Source of the DNA: Blastobasis lacticolella
Lineage: Eukaryota; Arthropoda; Insecta; Lepidoptera; Blastobasidae
Assembly (NCBI GenBank): GCA_905147135.1
Contig: LR990056.1
Location: 14,022,001-14,086,000, forward strand
Direction of reading: 5' to 3'
Length of the DNA stretch: 64,000 nt
Shown here: positions 48,730-60,358 of the stretch, in pieces
Numbering within the stretch: the stretch's first letter is position 1
Layout: every line of letters starts with the position of its first letter
Notes under the pieces: model-generated
Databases searched by the model: none
What the model saw: only the letters and a program-made list of their open reading frames with translations
Told to the model about the DNA's origin: nothing
Made by a program: the position numbers and the translations under genes

Positions 48730-50867
48730 TTCTTGAGGCGTCATTCCTACCAGATTAATGGCATCATTTTATAGAGCTGTAAAATTTATCTTTATCGAAA
48801 TTGGGATGCTTGTCTTTTATGTTTTGTTCAAATATACACTGAAACATCTCTTTTTCAGATATATTTTTCGGAATGTCAAGTTCAATTATAATAATTGTAC
48901 TTGGCATTGGGTCGTTTTTTGGATGTTTCATCTAGATGAAGCTAAAGAGGATCCAGAGGAATTCAAAATTCTGTGATGAGTTTAGCTTGCCCAGATCTTC
49001 TTTTCGGTCCGTGCTAATTAATACTCCTCCATTTTTAGTATTTATTATCACTTGTTCATATACCTTAAGTTCATCATGTTTCACCATGTCCTGAACTATT
49101 TTTTTAGTTTCGTCACTAGTTTTATCTTTGTCTGCTAGAAATATAGCAATGCTACTAGTGCTGGTGGGACTAACCGATGAGTTATTACTTGTTCTTACTA
49201 TATCGGCAAAGGAAGGGCGTTGTATATTCTTGAGAGGAAACAAGACTTTGCGTAAGGTCTGATGTAAGGTTTTTCGTAACTTTCTGTTCACGCAAATTTT
49301 GAATTGACGAAAGACCTAACATATATTTTTGCTTTAAAGATTGGTACTGGACAGCCAGCTGAGACAGTCCTCCCATAATATTTCTGCTGATGCGGCTGAT
49401 TTCAAGTTTTTGTTGCAAGTTCAGTTTACCTTTACTATATATAACGCAAATCTCTTTAAGGCAATATTTTATAGATGAAAGCCAACTAGATATCTCGTCA
49501 GCTGAGACAGCTTCGCTGGCCAGTATCGAACTTGCAATGGGGGGGGGGGGGGGGGGGAAGGGGGATTTGAAGATGTCGTGATTGGGTCCACATGTTGACA
49601 TTCGGGAGGAGGACTTGGTAAAATCCTCAACTTCTATTAAACATTTTTCATTATTATTTTAACATATGTTATTTTGCATAGTTTACGCAAATTTACTTTA
49701 ATGTACTTAGTCTCAGTTTGAAAATGTGCTGACTTAGATTTGACATCGATTACATACTTCATTGTTTTTTAATGACCGAGCCGAGCGTTGGTGGCCGAAC
49801 GGTTGAGTATCCGACCCGTGAGTGAAAGGGACCGGGTTGGAATCCCGCTGCGGCCATGTACCAAAGACTCTTTTCGAGTTATGTACATTAGTTGAATTCT
49901 AACCGATACTCTTACGGTGAGGCAAAACATCGTGATGAAACCTTCAAATACAGGCAATTGAATTTGAAACCATGATCCAATCTGGTCAGGTTCACCTGGT
50001 AGCAGGGTCAAGGAGGTCAGATGGTAGTCGCTCCACTGTAATTACCTGATCGCCAAATCCTGGATCATGCTTATCAGCACAACCGGGACCTTAACGCCAA
50101 GATTAATATTTATTATTGTTTTTTTAATCATCTTCATTAAACACGAATGCTAGACGATACGTCTGTTTAAGGCCGTGGTCCACATAAATTCAAATGGATA
50201 CATGTAAATCCAAAAGCAAATGCAATACTGACTAAAATTGACGTCTACTGATGGATATAGGCCACCTTCAAGCCTTTCAAAACGACCAACCTTGTGCTAG
50301 CTGCGTTTATTGACTCCAAGGTCATATGTCCATCAGTTGGAGGGACTTCCAAGGTACCGAAACGGATACGATATTGAAGAAATTATCCACCCCCCTTCCA
50401 CGTTACCCCTTGTAATGGCATTCTACATTGTAATTTCAGAGGCAAACAACGATTTTGGTATGTCAAAACCAGAAGCTGAGTACGCAACTGTGTTCAGGAC
50501 TATACCTATGCTGTTTGAGTATCTACTGGAAACCTTGCAGGACAGACCTGAGATCTTAGAGAAAAATGACATAACAGTGTTCAAGAGGAGTTCGAATTAT
50601 GACAACGATCCTCCTTTTTTGAGAACAACGGGAAGCACATCTGAAAAGCCAGTTATTAATGATAATTATACTAAAGATTTACTAAGAGACTTTTTTAATA
50701 CTAACAGAAAGTTCCAAAGGCAAGATAATGGTAAAAAGATTGATAAAAAGAGGCAGGCTCATGACTATAGCACAGATTTATCGTGGGCACTATCATCGAG
50801 TGAAGTAGCAGACCAAGCAATCAAAGTTGATCAAATGCTAGAAGAGCACCGGAAAAGTAGCAACTAA
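48099..50867 (+). CDS. Predicted secreted protein sharing a signal exon with its inverted neighbour
   Basis: Two-exon model: 48099-48144 (signal peptide MFVQNLCIVLLIVSM, donor GTAAGT) and 50440-50867 (acceptor TAATTTCAG), 157 residues in all. The phase-1 junction fits exactly and produces EANNDFGMSKPEAEY at the start of the mature protein. The remainder is hydrophilic, has no cysteine, contains a possible helix around IPMLFEYLLETLQD, and ends EEHRKSSN plus TAA. Exon 1 and its TATA box (48058-48065) are a near-identical inverted copy of those at 45.5 kb, but the second exon is unrelated to that gene's exons. The intron contains a LINE ORF1 fragment and a SINE. I do not recognise the family. 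The link between the exons is inferred from phase and splice sites only. Confidence 0.55.
48945..49605 (-). mobile_element. LINE ORF1 (gag-like) fragment
   Basis: Reads RPSFADIVRT (49.2 kb), TSDETKKIVQDMV and VIINTKNGGVLIST (49.0-49.1 kb). This order is typical of ORF1 proteins of R1-like LINEs. Upstream in another frame is a proline run (PPPPPP, encoded by a 19-G tract) and a coiled region. No ORF2 follows. Confidence 0.65.
49539..49557. repeat. Homopolymer of 19 G
   Basis: Uninterrupted G run followed by AAGGGGGA, inside the LINE ORF1 fragment. Confidence 0.9.
49785..50115 (+). mobile_element. tRNA-derived SINE (family B), near full-length
   Basis: The head GTGGCCGAACGGTTGAGTAT resembles an A box. 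It is followed by GGGTTGGAATCCCGCTGCGG, GTTATGTACATTAGTTGAAT and the tail AACGCCAAGATTAATATTTA. It lies in the intron of the right-hand secreted-protein gene model. Confidence 0.75.
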
Positions 50868-51049
50868 TTACCCACAACAAAGCTACTAAGTACACGTTAA
50901 CAGAACATGCTATTGCGCGCCATTTCACAAAAAATCACGTTTAACCGCCATTTAATTATACCTTCATTATTATATATTGGATGTATTTTTAGGTCGATAT
51001 GTACTTATTGAACAACATCTTAACAAAACAACAGTAAAAACAAACAACC

Positions 51050-51205
51050 TACCTAAACAAAAAGAAACTCTTAGTGAAACATCCTTATTTGACCCCGGTC
51101 CCCCAAATTTGGTAAGGGGCCCAGATGGCTGACTGTATAGCCCTGCTGGATAGCGAGGCTTATACTCTGACCCAAGAAGAGGCCGGCCTTCTGGTCATTA
51201 GGTCG
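51050..51205 (-). mobile_element. 3' scrap of the restriction-like-endonuclease LINE
   Basis: The minus strand reads DQKAGLFLGQSISLAIQQG, homologous to DRRAGSFLGQRISIAIQRG in the tail of the element at 7.9-10.0 kb. Confidence 0.75.
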
Positions 51206-51212
51206 ATTGAAT

Positions 51213-51262
51213 ATATGGAGTTTTGTACACATATTGTACGTTATGTGTACAAAACTCCATAT
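51213..51262. repeat. Hairpin with 21-bp perfect stem and 8-nt loop
   Basis: Arms 51213-51233 and 51242-51262 are exact reverse complements around TTGTACGT. It begins eight bases from the LINE scrap. Confidence 0.85.
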
Positions 51263-51397
51263 TCATTTTTTTATATTTGACGTGTTTAACAACATTTTTG
51301 GCTTTCATTTCAACTGGACATATCTTAGCTTATATCTAGGACTTTTACGAGTTCTGATCTTCTAAGAAATGTATCCACAAAGTTTATTTATAGAATC

Positions 51398-51626
51398 CAT
51401 TATCATCATCACAGCCCATAACAGTCCACTGCAGGACTTAGGGCTTAAAGGGGAGGTTACTGCCATAATATCCACGCTTGGCAGGCGGGTTGAAGATCGC
51501 AGTGTTGTAAATTCGCATTTTCCAGCTAACAGAGACTAGAGAAGTTTTGCCTCGAAAACATTAGTCGCCTTGTAAGACACTCACGAGTGTAGGAATTGGT
51601 GCTATTCTACTCTGCCGGACATAACA
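51398..51626 (-). mobile_element. RTE-related SINE (family A)
   Basis: Minus-strand copy. It ends in the ATCATCATCACAGCCCATAA direction and its head contains GTCGCCTTGTAAGACACTCA. Confidence 0.8.
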
Positions 51627-51629
51627 TGG

Positions 51630-52245
51630 CCAATAGCAACCATTATGTATGATGCATTTTAAGGATATGTTGTTGGGCAATGGGTTTTCTGGTAAAATAA
51701 ATAAATTGTATGCTTTATTTAAAAAAAATATTAACCGCAGACATTTTGAGAGGGGAATTAAATATATTTTAAATAATAATCATCTTCGTGAAGAAGTCTA
51801 TCCATAAAATTAAAATGTATTTCACAAGATTTAATAAACTTTTATTTGTTTTATAGAAGGCTGTGTGGTAGTAATTGTACTCCAAATAGGAGAGTGTGAG
51901 AACAGAATGGACTACAAATAATAATTAATACGAGGGCGCACGTGAAAAGAGCTGCGCATGGCCTCACGTTTTCGACCTTTCAGTATTTCCATGGATGGTG
52001 GAGGGTCTTCATGCGACTCAAGGGATTAGTAGTACTACATTACGTCTGCTACTGAAATTACACTTCTTTCATTGTTTGCTATGTTTATTGTAATATCGCT
52101 TTATTAACTCAATACACTGTTAAACTGTTCTGCTGAACCCTCCAACAACACTATCCATAAAACTCCTTCTGATGGATCTCTGCCCTGCTAGAGTCTGCCC
52201 TGATTCCTGATATTCAAAATAAATAAATAATGCTTGGATCACTCA
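51630..52245. other. No gene seen
   Basis: AT-rich sequence between two SINEs, 3' of the minus-strand Gr. Confidence 0.4.
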
Positions 52246-52249
52246 CACA

Positions 52250-52345
52250 GAGCCATCTAGCCCCAAAGTAAGCAAAGCTTGTGTTATGAGTGCTAGACAA
52301 CTGATAAACTTACTTTTTAAATACATACTTATATAACATCCAGAC
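52250..52345 (-). mobile_element. 3' half of tRNA-derived SINE (family C)
   Basis: Its reverse complement reads AGCTTTGCTTACTTTGGGGC plus TAGATGGC, the conserved 3' end of family C. Confidence 0.65.
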
Positions 52346-53582
52346 CTGTATTTATTTATTATTTTTACCATACACGGGTTTTTGTAGGTATAAAATTGAA
52401 ATGTATTTCACAAGATTGAATAAAGTTTATTTATGTATTCTTCCATGACAATGACAAAACAACAAAAGCGGTAACCGTTTTGACAACTACGATCATTCAT
52501 ATATGTAGATTTGCAGAACATTAACAAAAATGCAGAACAGAGGGTGTGTCTTATTTTTCTAAAATAACTACTGCCTAATTGGTTTAATTTAGTTCACATC
52601 AGAATAATTCATTTGTATTATAACGACGATGTATGTAGTGATACTGCCAAGAATCTGAAAAAAAGGATTTAAATAATTCTAATTATGGTCTAAAATTCTA
52701 AAATGTAAATGCGAAACGGTAGGCCCTCAGTACCGTAGCAACCACCGGCCTCGTTAGGACGCAGGTGTCCATCGGCGAACAGTCGGCCTTGTTCAGCGAG
52801 ATTATCTCCTGGAAGTTAATCAGGTCTGTCATTGTGCCATCAGAGCTTCTTGTACGGCTCATCAGCTGCCCCAACAGCATTTTGATTGAGCACACCTGAT
52901 GACAGATGAAAATACTCGTTTAATTATCTTATCCACCATTTACCAACTAGGCAAGTAGGTGTTTTACCAGATAAGAATACAGGTGGTGGTGAGCATCTTA
53001 TACGCTTTGTAGCCCTATTTTTGAACCGCTCGCATCCACGTGAGCGCTTGCGTGTCTACCTGTATATTTGACATTCGTGGTGAGTTGCTAGAGACAGAAA
53101 AGACAAGCATTAAGCGCTCGCGGGGATGCGAACTGTAAAAAATACAGCTTATTTTTGAATGGCTTGCCTCGATTCGGATGGTTTACAATGTATATTTTTT
53201 ACATGTGAAATTTGACATTTGAATATCATTTCGGTATTGCTAAAGTGATTTAAAAAATATTGAACTGTTCATGACGAAAATTAAAATTGAAAACCGTTGA
53301 AGTTCCTCTGAGGCCCTATTTTAAATCGTTTGTTTTGTAATGTTTCGTACCCTACCCTAGGTAGGTAGGGTACAAAACATTCGCGACGCTCCAAATATTT
53401 ACTACTCGCCTCTTCATTGATCCTGTATCCTGGCTCAACGATCTGCATCAGGCTACCGATGTGGATGCAGCACCAGCAGAATTGCAGGAAGACCGACAGT
53501 TTTCCCGCTTTAAGGTTTACTGTAAAGGTAAACACACAAAATACACGATGACACCCAAGAATGTAATAAATTGCCACTATTT

Positions 53583-53640
53583 CTGAAATAGGGAGAGGCC
53601 CTAAGTGCTGCAGTAGACTGTTATGGGCTGTGATGATGAC
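53583..53640 (+). mobile_element. 3' fragment of RTE-related SINE (family A)
   Basis: GGGAGAGGCCCTAAGTGCTG and GACTGTTATGGGCTGTGATG, in plus orientation next to a reversed copy. Confidence 0.65.
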
Positions 53641-53777
53641 ATTGTAGTTTATCGGTTTTTATATCCCACGAAAAGGGAGGTTATTGTCGAAATCTCCACG
53701 CTTGGTAAGCGGGTTGGAGATCGCAATGGCATAAATATAACAATGGGAAATGCCGCTGGCCATGTTCTACTCTAGAT

Positions 53778-55002
53778 CAGGGATTCCCAAAGTGGTCGAT
53801 ATCAACCCCTTGGGGTCGATATCGGTTTCCTAGAGGTCGACATAAACGAAAACTGATTTTGGGGGTCGACGAGGTCTAAAAATCGACCCCTATTAAACAA
53901 AAACACAAGTTCTTATTTAACACTTTCAAGATAGGTAGGTACTGTATTATTTATGTTGTGTTACGTGTACTAAGAATAATTAATATTTTTGAAGGAAATA
54001 GCTTTGTTGTAGTAAAGTCTCAAGTTCGTACAAGATGAAAAACTCGGCAAGTCTGTGTGGACAAGTTTGTGCAAGATAATGAGTTCGAGCGCACGCCTTT
54101 CAGGCGCGTTTAGACCTGCTCTCTATTTGGCGCTTACGCGATTTAACACTTTAACATTTATGATTTAACGAATTTACATTTTAAGAGAGGTAGGGCATAG
54201 CGGGGTATCTCGTTCGAATTGGAGCCGCCCAACTGGGGAAGTACCTCCACATTACAGAATATCGCAGCTAAATAATACTCTTTTAAATAGTATTGTGTTT
54301 CTGCCGGTGAGTAAGGTTTCCAGTGCTCCATGGGGTGGGGATTTGGGGAACCGTGGCTTTGGCAGTGGAGTGGCATTTGCCTTTTGCTGCCAGAGCAACG
54401 TGTTATAGAGGTGGGCAACGCATTAGCGATACTCTTGGTGTTGCTAATGTCTATAGGCAGTGGTGACCACTTTCCATCAGGTGGCCCCCTTGCCTGTTTG
54501 CCTACCGTATGATATAAAAAAATAAATAAAAAAAAACACGATCGAATTCATGATAAAGTCCAAACATGTTCCTGATATAATACTATTTAACGAGCTTGCA
54601 CTTAGGTTGAAAGTTCATTTGCGTTTTGAAATTCGTTTGAGCTTGAACGATAATAACTCATATAAGTACTTATTTATTTCAAGAGATTACAAAACCAAGT
54701 GCAAAGTTTTCCAATTGGTACCTTAGTACCTAGGTATTTTGTATCAATAGAAAAAAACTAAAGATAGGCCCCCTTATTTATAATAGTCTGCTAACTTAAA
54801 GCATTGCTAATTCTCACTCTGTCTACTTCTATTGACCTAAGTCAGAATGAAAAATAACATTCTGTAGCAGCTGTTTTAAGTTAGCGGACCATTATGAATA
54901 AGGGGGTTGATCTTAAAAGTAGGTAATTTGGCCATGGGGGTCTGAGGTAACAGTTCATTTTAAAAAAGGGGTCACTTGTCCAAAATAGTTTGGGGATCCC
55001 TG
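53778..55002. mobile_element. Non-autonomous hAT element with exact target duplication
   Basis: 1225 bp, starting CAGGGATTCCCAAAGTGGTC and ending with the imperfect inverse TTTGGGGATCCCTG. It is flanked by an exact 8-bp duplication CTCTAGAT (53770-53777 and 55003-55010). It contains a SINE (54180-54535) and no recognisable transposase. Confidence 0.92.
54180..54535 (+). mobile_element. SINE (family D), full-length
   Basis: Starts GGTAGGGCATAGCGGGGTAT, includes GAGCCGCCCAACTGGGGAAG, and ends CTTTCCATCAGGTGGCCCCC plus an A-rich tail. The same head appears at 63.9 kb, and related 3' ends at 44.95 and 48.63 kb. Confidence 0.75.
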
Positions 55003-56612
55003 CTCTAGATCCTTTGCCTCTAAACATTAGAACATTAGAAAACAGAACTCAATACCAATAAAATCGACGAAATAGTAGCCGCTGATGATACCCCTCATAA
55101 AGATAACGAGGAGCTGCATCACCGTAAGGGTCCCATTGACCTCGTTCACCCTCCGGGTGACGGCACAGGCTTCGTTGTAGTGGCTGGTGAGAGAGCGTAT
55201 GGTGTCACAGACGCTGTCAGGTAGGCGTCTAGACGTTCCTGTAACAATCACGTTTGATGAATTGCAGCTGTTTTAAGGGAAGGTGAAGACTTCAAGGTAC
55301 AGTGAAAGAGTATAAGTGTATTACCACTTCTAGGAAATATTTCTTTGCCGCTACAGCAACATTCACGGCATTTGGTGCATATTTTGACAAAATCCATTGG
55401 CTAAAAGAGAGGAGAATTAGCTGTACCTTATGTCCAAAGGACTTTTACTTTACCCCCAGGGTATTCTTTATTTAATAAATACAAGTTTAATTCATGAATG
55501 CTATAAAAAATGTTTAACAACAGCACCGTAGTGCAAAGGAATATGATTCTTAGGTCATCATGCACTTATGCTCTTGCATTGTACACGAAGATAACCAACA
55601 AGCATAAACGAAAACGTTGATGAATTTGGAAGGAACGGAAGAGATTTGTCAGGACTCTAGCAAGTGGAATCGGAGAAAATACAGATTTAGCTTGGCGTTT
55701 CATTGACGACGCCTCCTATTTACGAGACGCTCCTTATATGTACGAAATACAGAGACATAACCAGTGGTTCGGTTTCATACATAAATAAATATAACGTAAT
55801 TTTTCCATTCCATTCCAAAGTTCATTTGGCCATGTCTGTCCCTATGTATCTATGTATGTATGTACGCTTCTCTTCTTAGTCGTGTACTCTTGACACACTC
55901 TGGTCGTGGTCATGTGTTAGTTCTGGGTAGGGTTGAGTTCTGCGCCACCGCCGCACTCGCGATGCAGCGCCATGCGTCCCTGTGCTTGCTTACTACTTAC
56001 GTACTTGCTTACTGTGCTTGGCTGCGCGAGAGTGCTTGGTGGAGTGTGTAGCCAACTTGATGAGGTCCGTCCACCGTGTTTTAGAGCGCCGAGGAAATCT
56101 TTTACCTTCGACTTTCCCTTGCACCACCAATCGTTCCATGGAGTCTTGCCCAAAGAAATTGAGAATTCGTACTTACACAGACGACGATTATTTCTTTTTA
56201 ATGTTAAGTTCCTTTAGGATTGAAGCATTGATTCGGAGCGTAGTCCACGGGATTCTGAGCATGCGTCTGTATCACATTTCCAGTGCATCGATCTCGTGAC
56301 TGTCTTTTGTCCTCAGCGTCCAGCGGCAGTGTTAGCACGCTTAGATATTTTAAAATACGCAACAGAGTTTATGCGGCTTATAATAATATATATAATTATT
56401 TAAGACGAAGGTTTGACAATAAAAAATGGGTAGATAGGGGTAAAGTTGGTGTAGGGTAATTATAGGGTAGGTGTACAGATTAACCAAGACTAGCTGCATG
56501 CGGAATACCACTGATATTGTGTATTGCAGATAAAACGGCACTGTTGTCCATATGACTGATAATTTCACTGTAAATAGACAAACAAAAAATTCAAAGAATT
56601 CAAGGCATCAGA

Positions 56613-56757
56613 CGCCGTACGACCATGGTTGCAAGACCGCTTATTTATAATACTGTGATCTCCAACCCGATTTCACAGCGTGGGATTATGGTAATAACTT
56701 CTTCTTTCGTGGGAGAGGCCCTAAGTCCTGCAGTGGACTGTTATGGGCTGCGACGAT
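56613..56757 (+). mobile_element. RTE-related SINE (family A), 5'-truncated
   Basis: The 3' half is kept, ending TGTTATGGGCTGCGACGATG, and is flanked by an exact 11-bp duplication AAGGCATCAGA (56602-56612 and 56758-56768). It lies in an intron of the minus-strand Gr. Confidence 0.9.
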
Positions 56758-56929
56758 GAAGGCATCAGAGAGACAAAAATATCCATAATCTTTTTACAAG
56801 TACCAAAAAGGAAACACAAAACAAAATTTCTTGACCCTTAGCAATACCGTCATATGACCGTCAATCAAGTCGATCATACGGTGATATATGGTAGTTAGAA
56901 AGTTCCTATAGATACCGTCACAGGGTGCC

Positions 56930-57300
56930 AAATGGCTTCCATAACTGTTCAACCGGCCTCAGGGTCCCCAGCGGAAGGCCTTGGTCAACCTCATCAACCT
57001 TTGGAATAAGAGGCACATCTAAGGTGCGGTGCTGTACTCATCCACTTCCTGAAATCTATGTGAGTTTCTTGACACTGCTACTATAAGCCAGGGACACTTT
57101 TTAAAACATAAAAGGGTCTCCAGCATAAAGCCTTGGTCAACCTCGCCTCACCAACGGTATTAGGAGGCACATCTAATGTGTGGAGAGCTCGTTGCGGTGC
57201 TGTAGTTCGACTGGCCTCAAAGTACGGACGGTCACCCATCCAGTTCCTAGAATCAGCGTGTGTTACTTGAACCTGCCTCAAAGGGACCCTCCCTTCGGGA
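56930..57300. repeat. Dispersed repeat, two related halves
   Basis: GCCTTGGTCAACCTC, AGGAGGCACATCTAA and TGCGGTGCTGTA recur in both halves (56970-57060 and 57115-57260). It is related to 40640-40830. Confidence 0.55.
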
Positions 57301-57544
57301 CGCCTCTTAAAATATAAAGTTACTGCTGTTGAATATATTTACTCTCCGGTATTGTATCCCCCTCCAACACAGAGAGAACATATAAATACATATCAGGGAC
57401 TGATACTATGGATGCACACAATATCCAAGCTGACGTTACTATCATTCCTCTCCTTTCTGGCCAACGTATAATTATCCCATTGGTTATTTTGGACAATATC
57501 TGAAACAATAAGAGAACATAACGGCGCACACGATTTCTGAATGG

Positions 57545-59285
57545 TTTGAATCAGAATCAGAATCAGAATCATTTATTTGCTGTAAATGTGGTAGGTACAT
57601 TAACAATGTAGGTGGTACAATAATCAGAGATGCAGTTCACACATTCAGTCAGTTTAGGCACTGACATACAAATATTAATATTAATACATAACAATCATTA
57701 AGTACATTTTATCGAAGAGAAATTTGACATTAAATTATAATTACGAGAATTCTTAAACATGTCAGTCAATATTTTAATAATTTCATAATATTTAAATTCT
57801 AAATGTCAAATGTGTATGTTATTTATTAGGCTCAACACAATATGAATTTTAAATAAATTATAATTTTCATACCAATAAATTATTACAAATAGAAATAATC
57901 AGAAAATAATTAGATTGGTTCAGTGACTAACTTAACTAACTTACATAATATTACATGTCACATCGTTATTATTATAACCTTCTAGAAGTAGGTATTGAAG
58001 GATAAAAATTCAGCTACCGAATAAAAGCATTCTTTTTGTAGAAATTTGTTCAATTTGTTTATAAAAATATTATAAGGCTGGTTTTTTATTTCATCGGGAA
58101 CTTTATTATAAATTTTTATACACATTGAGTGTGCATTTTTTTGGAAACGTGTGCTTTTAGGTAAATGCTCCTCAACTAGCCTATTTGTGTTTCTTGTGCT
58201 TCTTGAAAACAATTGTTTTGCCGTCTTAAAGCTGTTAGGTTGATCCCTTACAAATTTGCATACTTCGTATATATAAATACAAGGCAGTGGCAGGACTCCC
58301 AATTCAGCAAACAAATGTTTACATGGATCTTTAGGACTCACACCACATATTGCGCGAATGCACTTTTTCTGTGAGATAAACGCTTTATTTATTTCAGTAC
58401 AATTTCCCCACAATAACAGTCCATATCTGAGCACTGATTCGACATATGAGTAGTATGCAACCATAGCAGTTTTTTTTGATACTGTTTTGCGTAATTTATA
58501 TAAAGCAAAAGAAAAACGCCTTAATTTATTGCATATTTTATTTACATGCTCTTTCCAATTAATTTTTTCGTCTACCATTATACCTAGAAATAACATGTTT
58601 GTAGTCTTTTTAAAAATTTGTCCATTAAAATTGATATTTAACATGTCATTGAAATTATTAAAATTAATAAATTTTGATTTGTCAATATTTAATTGTAGAT
58701 TGTTTTTGTTGAGCCATTCCATTATTATTTCTATAACTCTATTTATCTCTGCTTCATGGTGTTTAATTGATAATTGCTTATCACTACATACAACCACTGA
58801 TAAATCATCCGCAAACATAAGACTTCTATGTCCTGTAATTCCTATTAGGTCATTTACATAGGCAATAAATAGCAAAGGCCCTAGCACACTTCCTTGAGGA
58901 ACACCTAGGTCATTATGTCTGTAACTTGATGCGTGTACTTGCATAGTCAGGTTGGAATCAACTTTTAGGATTTCAACTTTCTATTGTCTATTTTTTAAGT
59001 AGGTTTGTATCCAATTTAAAGCTTTACCTCTAATGCCATTGTGTTCGAGCTTCGACAAAAGCAGCCTATGAGATACTGCATCAAAAGCCTTAGACATGTC
59101 GAAAAATAAAACTGTTACATATTTATTTGAATTTAATTTTTGAAGTACTTCTGATACCAGATTAAATGCTGCCAATGTTGTAGATTTCTTTTTTTGAAAG
59201 CCATATTGGTCCCGGTTTATGATGTTAAATTTTTCAAAAAAGTTTGTTATCCTAATTTGCATTGCTTTTTCTAGATAAGAATTTT
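57545..59285 (-). mobile_element. Jockey/CR1-group LINE in the minus-strand Gr, one stop
   Basis: The RT frame reads YGFQKKKSTTLAAFNLV, FDMSKAFDAVSHRLLLSKL, then a stop at 58983-58981. It continues in frame with GVPQGSVLGPLLFIAYVNDL and MFADDLSVVV (FADD) to FNTYF plus a stop at 57982. The 3' end has AATAAA and a GATTCT-type hexamer tail at 57545-57572. The 5' half is missing. The tail lies 46 bases from the exon 3 acceptor. Confidence 0.87.
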
Positions 59286-59289
59286 ATAA

Positions 59290-60055
59290 TGAGATTTTTG
59301 GTGGTTTAATTTTAAATTTTGGTAGCTTTTGCGTATGTGTGTGTGCGTTATGTACGTTTTCAAAGTTTAAGATGTGATTTACGGCCCAAATAACAATATT
59401 TACCCGTAGTTTTTCCGGTCCCGTCCTGCTTTGAGGTTAGTTCTACACTATTATACACAGTATATATTCGTTGTCGTAGAATTTTCACACTTTTTAAATT
59501 ATTTATGTTCGGACAATCGTCGCGAAGTGTTTACATTTGAACGCTTTTTCGACCGCTTTTTTGACCTAAATGCTTACGCCATATTGGTTAAGGAGCCGTC
59601 CATTAATTACGTTGGGCTCTTAATTTTATTTAATGTTAATTTTTAAAAGATACTATGGCGCCTAGTTCTAAATGTCAGTCCATTCCAAGTCGTTCGGTAC
59701 TTAATGCAATATATTCCTTGTATTTCTATTATAACCACCTCCAATGGCAACATGTGTATGTCGTAAATTTTGTTTAGCTCAAAACTAGCTACCCAACGAC
59801 GTTATTACCCGTGGTCATTGGAGGTAGGTATACGTAAAAAACAGTAGTTACATGTTTCTAATAGCATATCCCGAACCGAACTAACATTTGGAACTGATGC
59901 CATAGTAATTAACAGGAACAATAATATTGGTTAAAGAGAAGCCGGGTGCAGCCAACGCAACAATTGTTCACAACTGCCTGTCTGATAAACAATAATAATA
60001 ATAGTAATAATTATTGTTCAGATTTGCAAATACCTATCCAACGACGTAGATCCTG
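59290..60055. other. Gr intron sequence, no element recognised
   Basis: AT-rich, with an AATAAT run near 59990-60015. Nothing supported. Confidence 0.4.
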
Positions 60056-60059
60056 TATC

Positions 60060-60358
60060 CTTTCATCCTTTTTTGCGTGATGTGTCTCTTTTCTGAGTAA
60101 TGTATATTAGTTGAACACTAACCGATGTTCTTACGGTGAGGAAAAACGTCGTGATGAAACTTACACATTCACACGACTGAATGTGCAACCGTGTTCCAAT
60201 CTGGTGAGGTTCCCCTGTTAACAGGGTAACAGAGGTTAAATGGCAGCCGCTCCACTATAACTACCTGATCTGCCAAATCCTGGATCATGGTCAAATGAGC
60301 TCCGGGCCCTCGCGCACGTGAGCACAACCAAGACATTGCCGCGAAGATGATTATTTGT
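60060..60358 (+). mobile_element. tRNA-derived SINE (family B), head missing
   Basis: Contains TTTTCTGAGTAATGTATATT, GTTCTTACGGTGAGG and CTGATCTGCCAAATCCTGGA, and ends GCGAAGATGATTATTTGTAG. It lies just downstream of Gr exon 2 on the opposite strand. Confidence 0.7.

Larger units (their letters stand above)
53660..55032 (-). mobile_element. RTE-related SINE (family A) split by a hAT element
   Basis: Pieces at 53660-53777 and 55003-55032 are consecutive parts of one minus-strand SINE. The hAT element at 53778-55002 lies between them. Confidence 0.75.
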
